A stretch of DNA of 64,000 nt from CAYRJD01 sp965212125 (GTDB lineage Bacteria; Actinomycetota; Acidimicrobiia; Acidimicrobiales; Poriferisodalaceae), in NCBI GenBank assembly GCA_965212125.1, contig OZ243045.1, forward strand, positions 1,674,001-1,738,000, given 5' to 3'. Position numbers and translations under genes: made by a program. Positions 45,617 through 53,119 of this stretch are shown in pieces. Each line of letters opens with the position of its first letter. Positions within the stretch are counted from its first letter, which is position 1. The notes under the pieces are model-generated. The model was given only the letters and a program-made list of their open reading frames with translations. It was not told the DNA's origin and made no database searches.

Positions 45617-48600
45617 TTATGGCACTACGAACGGGATGCCGATAGCTGTGCGGGCGGAATCCACTTTGGATTTAATCGCGCTGGCACGAATATTGATTGT
45701 GTCGCCTGTGTTAAGCGCATTAGGCACACTGAGAAGCCAAACTATGTTTTCGGTGATAGTGCCCGGTTCTACCACGGTGGTACCACCGTCAATAATCTGT
45801 GTACCGCTAGGGAACTGCTCGCTAACAGATGTCCCCTGTCGGGTAATTAGGTAGTTTTCGGGCGCGCGGGAGCTCTGAAACTCGACTTCTTCAGTGAAGG
45901 TGACCGTAACCGCCCGCTTGTTGCTTGCAACGGTAAAGGTTGCTACTAGATCATCTGTTGAAGGCGGTGGCAACATGAAGCTGGTTTCTCTAACCCGACG
46001 ATCGCTGCCGTCGGCATAGTTAATCCGGTTGCCAAGAATGGTAATCGTTGTGCCACTAGCTGGCGCTGACCCACCCGGCAAACGAATAAGAGCGCAAACA
46101 TTATCACCACGGCCATCGCATAACGTGCTTGAATCAAAACCCAAGCATGTACCTCTTTGCGGCATGGTCGGGGTCTTGGCCACGCACGTGCCGCCGGGCA
46201 ACGGGCCAGCCTGCCCGCCGTCGGGGGTAATCCGATAGTTAGCGGGATTGCGAGCACTATTTGCCCAGGCAGGATTGGATGTGTTCGATTCATCGTTGAC
46301 TCCCGCTTGGAAGTCAATCCTGATGAGGATGCTGTTTACGCTAGCCGTGATGGTTGGCGCTCTTGGGTGAACCGAGTCCGAGACGGTGTCAACCCGGCGG
46401 TCATCGTTAGCGCCCGCGGCTTTGATCACGTTGTCAACAACGGTGATTGCTGAGTCTAGAACCAACTCTGAGCCCGACGGCAAACTAATAGTTGCCACCG
46501 TGTTGGCGTCTCCCGCGTCATTGGCCGTCAACTCATCAATCGTGGTGCCGGCGGGCAACGGGTCAGCGGGGTCCGTGCCAGCGCCGTCGGGGTCAATCTG
46601 ATAATGAAGGGGATTGCGAGCGCTGGTCGGGAAGTTGGTGACGTCCGTGTCGTCTGCGCCATTGACCGCCTCAGAGAAGGTAACCGTGAAGGTCGACTCG
46701 GTTGCCGCAGCCACGATGGTTGCTGTTATCAGTGTCGCCGCGTCCACCGTGCTGCTGATCCCCCTAACCAAGCTGGGACCAGTAGCGGCCGAAATCGCGT
46801 TGTTGGCAACGGTGACCGTCGCGTCATCAGCCAACCCTGCCGGCAAAATAATAGTTGCCACCGTGTTGGCGTCTCCCGCGGCGTTGTCCGTCAAAGCACC
46901 AATCGTGGTGCCGGCGGGCAGTGGGTTGCCGTCAATCTGATAGTGGTCGGTGTTGCGAGCACTAGTCGGGAAGTTGGTGGCGTCCGTTGACGCTGCGCCA
47001 TTGACCGGATCTGAGAAAACAACCGTGATGTCTCGCATGCCGGCCGCAGCAGTAATAGTTGCAGTAACTACTTCCACCGTGAAGCTGGCGGCGGGAACTG
47101 TGCGGCCGTCGTTGGCAGCGGCTCTAATCCGGCCGGCAACAACGCTGATCGTTTCGCCGCCATCTAACTCTTGGCCTGCAAGCAAATCAATGAGCGCCGT
47201 CCTAGTGCCAGCGGTATAGGTAATCTCGGGAGTGCCAGGCAGCGGTCCGGCCGACCCGCCGTCGGGGGTAATCCGATAGTTAGCAGGGTTGAGAGCGCTG
47301 GTTGCGAAGTTGGCGTGCGTTGACGCAACGGCATTGACCGCCGCAGAGAACTGAACTGTGATCTCTCGCGACTTGGCCTCAGCGGTGATGCGTGTAACCG
47401 TTAACGGAGAAGGTACGGTGGTGGTTGGTCCGCCGCCGCCACCGCCGCCGCCGTCGCCTCCACCACCACCGCCACCACCACCGCCACCACCACCACCACC
47501 GCCACCGCCGCCACCGCGGCGTGAGGTGTCTCTTGTCGGTGTCGCCACCGCAGCAATAGCGGCTTCGACCACCGTGGCTGGCACCACTGTGGTGCCACCA
47601 ATAACGGTGAAGGTGAGATCTATGACGGTTTCGGCGGTATCACGATCCGGCAACGAACGCAAAAAGTTGCGAGTCTCAGTAGGCAAACCATCATCATCAA
47701 CTAACAGCACAGGAGTAACGCCGTCGTTAGCTAAACCCATACCAAGCAGCGGACCGCCGGACACACCATCGGCGGCAGCCTCACCGCTCACGAGCGCAAC
47801 AGTGGACGGGCTGAGCCTGACGGTGCTGCATTCCTCAAGCGCGTTGCGAATCCCCAACGCCGTGTCATAACGAGTGGCGCCACTGATGCGGGTGACATCG
47901 GCCACGCCAGCGGCATTAACACCAGCCACAACGTCTGTAGAAACCGCAGCCGTGCCGCCGATTATCACGGTGTGTTGAATCCCGGCATCGCTCAGATAGC
48001 TAGCTGCGTCGGCTGGCAGCTCGCCGGCTCGTGTCAGCAAGATCGGCAAGTCAAGCGCATACGCCAACGGGCCAACAGCGATCACGTCGGCGAAGGTGGA
48101 ATCAACGTTCACCAGCAGCGCCGTGCTCAGCCCGGTGTCGCAATAGGTGCCGGGCGAATCCATCTCACTCGCCACAGCCACAGCGGTCGCATAACGATCC
48201 GCACCAGCCAGCCGCGTGACCGTGCGCACGGGCGGCAGTGCGAGGATGGCGGCTTCGACGGCTTGGGACACGGCGTTAGGTCCGCCGACGATGAACACCT
48301 CAGAAATGGACTCTTCAAAAATGAAGGTCTCAACCACGCGAGCCAGGCGATTTGACGGGGTCAGCACCACCGGCGCAGACTCAGCAGCCGCGAGGCCAGC
48401 TGCGGCGGCGGCGTCTATCAGGCTTTCACCCGACGCGACGATGGCTGAGCGAACAAAACCAGCCGGACCGGCACGCTCTACAAAAGCCTCAGCAAGTGCG
48501 ACCGACGTGGCGTAGCGGTCTACCCCACCGAACTGGCGGACCTGCCCGGTGGCAGCGTCCTCGTCGTGATCAAACAAATCCTCAGCCGCAGTATTGACAG

Positions 48601-48676
48601 CACTGGCTGGCGACACCGCTAGCACCGACGCAATCAAAACCAGAGCTAGTGAATTGACAACCAAACGGCGAAACAT
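45617..48676 (-). CDS. Gene 5: 1,019-aa secreted CWB2 protein with poly-Gly hinge and five Ig-like repeats (type B, 3'-truncated)
   Basis: ATG at 48676 (MFRRLVVNSLALVL) matches the paralog starts; a G-rich GGGGG precedes it as a weak ribosome site. The signal peptide ends SPASA. Three CWB2 repeats (about 40-370) lead to RDTSRR and then about 29 residues of nearly pure glycine with a single aspartate. Five Ig-like repeats follow, and the protein stops after PFVVP at a domain boundary. The sequence beyond the stop is a decayed sixth repeat plus tail, so the current C-terminus results from mutation. There is no type A module. DNA of the head is almost identical to gene 1 over about 0.9 kb. Likely a wall-bound surface protein. 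Whether the truncated product is exposed and stable cannot be told from sequence. Confidence 0.9.
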   Translation of the reverse strand: MFRRLVVNSLALVLIASVLAVSPASAVNTAAEDLFDHDEDAATGQVRQFGGVDRYATSVALAEAFVERAGPAGFVRSAIVASGESLIDAAAAAGLAAAESAPVVLTPSNRLARVVETFIFEESISEVFIVGGPNAVSQAVEAAILALPPVRTVTRLAGADRYATAVAVASEMDSPGTYCDTGLSTALLVNVDSTFADVIAVGPLAYALDLPILLTRAGELPADAASYLSDAGIQHTVIIGGTAAVSTDVVAGVNAAGVADVTRISGATRYDTALGIRNALEECSTVRLSPSTVALVSGEAAADGVSGGPLLGMGLANDGVTPVLLVDDDGLPTETRNFLRSLPDRDTAETVIDLTFTVIGGTTVVPATVVEAAIAAVATPTRDTSRRGGGGGGGGGGGGGGGGGGGGDGGGGGGGGPTTTVPSPLTVTRITAEAKSREITVQFSAAVNAVASTHANFATSALNPANYRITPDGGSAGPLPGTPEITYTAGTRTALIDLLAGQELDGGETISVVAGRIRAAANDGRTVPAASFTVEVVTATITAAAGMRDITVVFSDPVNGAASTDATNFPTSARNTDHYQIDGNPLPAGTTIGALTDNAAGDANTVATIILPAGLADDATVTVANNAISAATGPSLVRGISSTVDAATLITATIVAAATESTFTVTFSEAVNGADDTDVTNFPTSARNPLHYQIDPDGAGTDPADPLPAGTTIDELTANDAGDANTVATISLPSGSELVLDSAITVVDNVIKAAGANDDRRVDTVSDSVHPRAPTITASVNSILIRIDFQAGVNDESNTSNPAWANSARNPANYRITPDGGQAGPLPGGTCVAKTPTMPQRGTCLGFDSSTLCDGRGDNVCALIRLPGGSAPASGTTITILGNRINYADGSDRRVRETSFMLPPPSTDDLVATFTVASNKRAVTVTFTEEVEFQSSRAPENYLITRQGTSVSEQFPSGTQIIDGGTTVVEPGTITENIVWLLSVPNALNTGDTINIRASAIKSKVDSARTAIGIPFVVP
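47434..47518 (-). repeat. Poly-glycine (GGN)n tract in gene 5
   Basis: CCN triplets on the plus strand encode about 28 glycines interrupted by one Asp. It is the counterpart of the gene 1 tract but about ten codons longer, so the tract has changed length since the two heads diverged. Confidence 0.85.
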
Positions 48677-48703
48677 AAGAACCCCCAACAAAGTCCGAGC
48701 AAT

Positions 48704-48795
48704 AGCGCAAAACTAAAAGGCAAGACGCATTAAGCACACCACCAACAGACGCAGGCGGAACCCTAACAGAGCCGCCCCGCCCCGCGCACGTGACA
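48704..48795 (-). promoter_or_regulatory. Conserved upstream element of gene 5
   Basis: Minus-strand TTATGTCACGTGC (core 48786-48795) lies 110 bp before the start; CTTTTAGTTTTGCGC (48704-48720) lies closer and contains TAGTTT as a possible -10. Shared with genes 3, 4, 6 and 7. Confidence 0.55.
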
Positions 48796-48817
48796 TAACC
48801 AAGTCGCCAGGGCAGCG

Positions 48818-48853
48818 CAGCTTGGGCGATTCGAACAGCTTGGGCGATGCGAG
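48818..48853. repeat. Two tandem 18-bp repeats
   Basis: CAGCTTGGGCGATTCGAA is followed directly by CAGCTTGGGCGATGCGAG. They lie between the gene 5 upstream region and the fossil at 48854-49047. No function is evident. Confidence 0.8.
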
Positions 48854-49047
48854 CAGCCCCGCCTGCGGCGTTGTGCGGCTACAGCGACGCTCTCACCGCA
48901 CGGATTAGCTAGCGGGTTCGCTAGCGGGTTCGCAGTTAGCCCTGTGATGACAGGCCGTGCCAGCCGAATTGATTGTGTCCTTGGTTATTGGCAGATCCGC
49001 CGCGCGCCGCGAAGGCTAGGGCTAGGGCGACCGACGTGGCGTAGCGG
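48854..49047 (-). pseudogene. Fossil of a deleted short type A paralog between genes 6 and 5
   Basis: On the minus strand, 49009-49052 reads NRYATSVALALAF, the start of the first CWB2 repeat. It is followed directly by 48870-49000, which matches the last about 45 codons of genes 4 and 7 (ADLPITKDTI..., then CGCACAACGCC in place of the QRLRRG end). The middle, about 2.7 kb, is gone. This is the scar of an internal deletion in a gene 4/7-like copy. Confidence 0.75.
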
Positions 49048-52000
49048 TTAGCGGCAGCGTGTTGGTAAGGGTGGGGCGCAGCCTCGGTCTTGGAGCAATT
49101 CTGCACCGACACCACTTATCCTGGCCTGTACGACATTGCGCAGATCACGATAGTCAGCGCCTCTAATCCGGCTCCCTAGAAGTACAAAGAAGTCAGAAAT
49201 CCGTGCGTTAGTCGCAACCTTCTTCTTGTTCACGAGGGCGTTCTGGTAAAGCGTAAAGGTTGCTGTCAGAGGAATTCTCTCTGGTGGTTGCTCATATCCG
49301 ACTTCGGTCTGACTAGCAGTTACGGAAAAAGAATCTCCTCTATATAAATAGTTACCCAGGTTCCTAACACCACTCCCAGTCGTGGCAGGATTAACTGCCT
49401 CAGTAAATAGAACCGTGATTATATTTGAGCCCACTGTACCCGTAATAGCTGCATATATCGGCGGTAGTGCTATCCCCGTAGTTTGGCTGGCACTAACCAT
49501 GCGGTCGTCGCCAGCGTCAGTAGGAGTAATCACGTCACCTTTAACGGCATATACCGTGTCAGTACGCACTCTGTTAGGGGAAAGTGAGGAAACTGTAATG
49601 CGCACCGTAGACGTAGAATCAGGGCCGCCACTCAACGTCCTAATCTGGGTGCCGCCGGGCAGATCTACCCCATCAATCTGGTAGTTGGCAGGGTTGAGGG
49701 CGCTAGTCGGGAAGTTAGCGGCGTCCGTTGACTCAGCAACATTGACCGCCGTAGAGAACTGGACTGTGAAACGACTCTCGTCTGTTATAGCCCTGACTTC
49801 TGCCGTAATCGCTTCTATAACCGTGGTCTGAGCGCCTTCAATTCTGCCGCTAATAGAACCACGCCGCAGGGTTTGCCCCGGAGCGGTCACGGCGATGCTG
49901 GAGCCGCAGTCGTTCACACCGTCGTCACCTATCCGAGTTAGCCCTGAGCAGCTTGTCGGAGCAAAAGTAGTACCCAGCGCGGTTGGCAAACTAATCGTGT
50001 CGCCGGGCTTTGGTAGGTCGGCAAAAGTAGCCGAAGATGTAGTCAGCAAAAACCTGAACTCATCATCAAGATCAAGGTCAGCAGCGAACGGATCTATCTG
50101 CCAACCAACAAGCTGCTGAGCGCGTGAGCCAGTGGCTATGCGCACTTCGCTTGGGAAGTTAGTGGCTCCCTGATTCTCAGCGACTAAGCCCGCCGCGTAA
50201 TCAAACGACGAAAGTGTCTCGTTGTAGCTAAGAGTTACCACTACAACACTCACACCGCCACTTAGTGCCCAAGGCGTGTCAGTGTTGGGTTGGTTGCACT
50301 GAGCGTCAGCTACAGGCGTAACAGTGCAAGGCGTGGCATCGGGTTCGTCAGGCCTCACCAGATTATCGTTGCTTTCATCATCAGCATCGAAGATCTTCTC
50401 ATTAGCCAGTTCGTTATTAGTAAACACAGCGCTGCTAACAGTGAACAACTCAGCAAACGCTGAATCAGCCGCCAGAGCAGTAACGACAGAGAAAATAGTG
50501 GCGTCCTCGTCAAAGTTAATCAACACCGTTTCGCGCGGCTCATTGACAACAACGGACACCTCAGCGACAGTGTCTGGATCTCGAACTTCAGTAGCAGGCG
50601 GCCCAGACCAAACCACACGCCAATCGTTACCAGCCGCACCGCCAGCCGCACCGTCGGGCCTGGCTGTGATGGTCAAAACGTTGGTTGTTACGACGTCCCC
50701 TGTGTCGGCGGCGGCAGAGCCATATCGCAGCCAACGCCACTGCGCCACCTGCGGGTCGGGCGCAACTGCGCTGCCGATATCAAGCGTTACCGGGTTAGTA
50801 ACCGTGGCACGCCGGACTTCCGGGTAGTTGCTATAGCTAGTAACTCGCTGGGTTGTGCTGCGAGACCGATTGCCCCTGCTGTCTTCAAAGGCCCCCGCAG
50901 CGATCGTGATTGTTTCACTGGTTCCAAGCACAGAAGCATCCGCTGGTACGGTGTCGACACACCCTGTGTTGGTGGCATCAAGCCCGAACAAGCAAACCGT
51001 GATGTCGTTTTGAGCAGGGGAAGGCAGAACCGCCGCAATGCTGGTACTAGTAGTAGCGGGGGCGACAGGAGCTACGTAGAGCGGGACAGCTGCCCCACTA
51101 GCAGGCCGGATTGAGACGGCGGCGAGCAGATTGTTCCGGGCGGTGGTGGTCGCGCCCGCATTTATTTCGGCGCCATCGGCATCGGTCTGGGTGGAGACGT
51201 CAGTGGCAAGGCTTGGTTCGGTTACTTGAATGCGGATGGCGTGCGAACCCTGCGGCGCAAAAACCTCAACACGTGGGCTAACTCTGTCCGCCGCCAAAGC
51301 CCGCACAGCCCCTTCAGTGCCAACAACCCTGCGGTTGTCGCCACCGAAGCCTTTGATCTTGCCGTCAGCAACGCTGGCCTCTGCGTTCTCAGTCAGCGGC
51401 ACATCGCCAGACAAGCCGATAGTTATTGTCCTGTTGTTGTTTGACACAGCAAACGTGTCGTCGGGAACCAGCGGGCCACCAGAAACCTGATAGTTGACTC
51501 TGTTAAGCGCGCTGGTCACAAAGCCGGCGTCGGTCGTATCTGATTCAACATTGACCGGCGCGGAGAAGGTAACCCTGACAGTGTTGCTGCCCGCAGTAGC
51601 TGTGATCGTTGCTGTGATCGGCGGCGACGTTGTAGCCGCGGCGATGGCTGCTTGCACCACTGATTCGGGCACCACCGCAGCACCACCAATAGCGGTAAGG
51701 CTTACATCCACAAACGAAGCATCGGCGTTGCGTATCGGCAGCGAACGCAGGAAGTTGCGAGTGTCGGCAGGTAGGTCGTCGCTGTCGCCACCGTCGCCGC
51801 TCACCAACAGCACCGGGGTGACGCCGTTGTTGGCTAAACCCAAGCCCAGCAGCGGACCAGCCGCCACGCCATCGGCGGCGGCCTCAGCGTTTACAAGCGC
51901 AAAGGTGGTCGGGCTGAGCGTGACGGTGCCGCAGTCGCTCAGCGCTTGGCGGATTTCTAGCGCCGTGTCATAACGGTTGGCGCCGCTGATGCGAACGACG

Positions 52001-52794
52001 TCTTCTACGCCAGCCTCATTGATGTCGGCAACGACGGCTGCGGAAACGGCGGTCGTGCCGCCGACGATGACGACGCGCTCGATCTCAGCGTCGGTCAGAT
52101 AGCCAGCTACGTCGGCTGGTAGAGCGTTGGCTCGTGTCAGCAGGATCGGCAGCTCCAGCGAGTACGCCAACGGGCCGATAGCGATCACATCGGCGAACGA
52201 AGAATCAACATTGACTAGCAGCGCGGTGACTTGTCCGGAATCGCAATAAACGCCGGGTGAGCCGATCTCGTTGGCTACGGCAACGGCGGTGCCATAACGA
52301 TCAGCACCCGCCAAACGAGTAACCGTGCGCACAGGCGCGAGCTCGCCGATCGCATCCTCAACGGCTTGCGACACCGAGGCGGTTCCACCAACGATGAACA
52401 CCTCAGAAACGAACTCATCAACGATGAAGTTCTCAACTGAGCGAGGCAGGCGGTCCGGCGTGGTCAGCAGCACCGGCGCAACCTCAGAAGCCGCCAGCCC
52501 AGCAGCAGCCGCGGCATCAACCAGACTCTCACCAGACGCCACGATGACTGTGTCAACGAAGCCGCCCGATCCGCTGTTCGCCCTGAAGGCTTGGGCTAGG
52601 GCAACCGACGTGGCGTAGCGGTTTGCCCCGCCAAACGCGCGAATCTGCGCGGTGGCTGGATTGTTGTCGTGGTTAACCAGGCTCTCAGACGCTGTATTAG
52701 CAGCACCAGCTGGCGACACCACCACCGGCGACACCACCAATATCGACACGCTCAAAACAAGCGCGCACAAAGCAACAAACAAACGACGAAACAT
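49048..52794 (-). CDS. Gene 6: 1,248-aa secreted CWB2 protein with two C-terminal Ig-like repeats (type A)
   Basis: ATG at 52794 (MFRRLFVALCALVL) has GAGGA 7 nt upstream; the longer open frame to 52908 runs through the conserved upstream motif and is rejected. The signal peptide ends SPAGA. Three CWB2 repeats, one Ig-like repeat and the type A module continue through GQTLRRGSISGRIEGA into one normal Ig-like repeat. A special last repeat follows (GYEQPPERIPLTATFTLY, then ISDFFVLLGSRIRGAD), resembling the end of gene 3. The tail has a cysteine pair (GCAPPLPTRCR). The TAA stop lies at the junction with fossil CWB2 sequence (CGC TAA CCG CTA CGC), so the exact C-terminus may have been made by recombination. 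Likely a wall-bound surface protein with a short stalk (inference). Confidence 0.9.
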   Translation of the reverse strand: MFRRLFVALCALVLSVSILVVSPVVVSPAGAANTASESLVNHDNNPATAQIRAFGGANRYATSVALAQAFRANSGSGGFVDTVIVASGESLVDAAAAAGLAASEVAPVLLTTPDRLPRSVENFIVDEFVSEVFIVGGTASVSQAVEDAIGELAPVRTVTRLAGADRYGTAVAVANEIGSPGVYCDSGQVTALLVNVDSSFADVIAIGPLAYSLELPILLTRANALPADVAGYLTDAEIERVVIVGGTTAVSAAVVADINEAGVEDVVRISGANRYDTALEIRQALSDCGTVTLSPTTFALVNAEAAADGVAAGPLLGLGLANNGVTPVLLVSGDGGDSDDLPADTRNFLRSLPIRNADASFVDVSLTAIGGAAVVPESVVQAAIAAATTSPPITATITATAGSNTVRVTFSAPVNVESDTTDAGFVTSALNRVNYQVSGGPLVPDDTFAVSNNNRTITIGLSGDVPLTENAEASVADGKIKGFGGDNRRVVGTEGAVRALAADRVSPRVEVFAPQGSHAIRIQVTEPSLATDVSTQTDADGAEINAGATTTARNNLLAAVSIRPASGAAVPLYVAPVAPATTSTSIAAVLPSPAQNDITVCLFGLDATNTGCVDTVPADASVLGTSETITIAAGAFEDSRGNRSRSTTQRVTSYSNYPEVRRATVTNPVTLDIGSAVAPDPQVAQWRWLRYGSAAADTGDVVTTNVLTITARPDGAAGGAAGNDWRVVWSGPPATEVRDPDTVAEVSVVVNEPRETVLINFDEDATIFSVVTALAADSAFAELFTVSSAVFTNNELANEKIFDADDESNDNLVRPDEPDATPCTVTPVADAQCNQPNTDTPWALSGGVSVVVVTLSYNETLSSFDYAAGLVAENQGATNFPSEVRIATGSRAQQLVGWQIDPFAADLDLDDEFRFLLTTSSATFADLPKPGDTISLPTALGTTFAPTSCSGLTRIGDDGVNDCGSSIAVTAPGQTLRRGSISGRIEGAQTTVIEAITAEVRAITDESRFTVQFSTAVNVAESTDAANFPTSALNPANYQIDGVDLPGGTQIRTLSGGPDSTSTVRITVSSLSPNRVRTDTVYAVKGDVITPTDAGDDRMVSASQTTGIALPPIYAAITGTVGSNIITVLFTEAVNPATTGSGVRNLGNYLYRGDSFSVTASQTEVGYEQPPERIPLTATFTLYQNALVNKKKVATNARISDFFVLLGSRIRGADYRDLRNVVQARISGVGAELLQDRGCAPPLPTRCR

Positions 52795-52820
52795 CAAAAA
52801 ATCCTCACCAAAATCACGCA

Positions 52821-52887
52821 ATGGCGCGCAAAACTGGAGATCCAACGCGCTAACAATCCAACCGCCAACCCCCCCCCGCACGTGACA
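52821..52887 (-). promoter_or_regulatory. Conserved upstream element of gene 6
   Basis: Minus-strand TTATGTCACGTGC (core 52878-52887) lies 84 bp before the start, followed by a C/G homopolymer and, closer in, CCAGTTTTGCGCGCCAT (52821-52837). The whole stretch closely matches the region upstream of gene 3. Confidence 0.55.
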
Positions 52888-52983
52888 TAACCAGCCGCCA
52901 GCGGGCACCTGCGGAGGGGGCGCCTGGCGGGGCTTGGTGAGGGTGTGGTGTTAGGGGCTGGGCAGCTTGAGCAACGCAAACAA

Positions 52984-53011
52984 CCCCACCCTCTGCGCCG
53001 AGAGAGTGGGG
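52984..53011 (-). terminator. Hairpin, likely terminator of gene 7
   Basis: CCCCAC-CCTCT-GCGCCG-AGAGA-GTGGGG forms a strong stem of about ten pairs, 109 bp downstream of the gene 7 stop. In the minus direction it is followed by TTGTTTG, only a modest U-tract. In the plus direction TTTTTGTTTT lies about 12 bp beyond. It may work in both directions. Confidence 0.5.
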
Positions 53012-53119
53012 CTATTTACGGAATTTTTGTTTTGCTTGCGGCTCTCGTTCGGTGCCAGCGCTGGGTGCTAACCCTGGGTGCTAGCCGCGCTTAGCAGCAA
53101 CACCGCCAAGCGGTCAGGC

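Noticed and set aside
52795..52908. 38-codon N-terminal extension of gene 6 (and shorter ones of genes 3, 4, 5 and 7)
   Set aside because: The extension crosses the conserved upstream elements, and the ribosome site and signal peptide place the start at MFRRLF.
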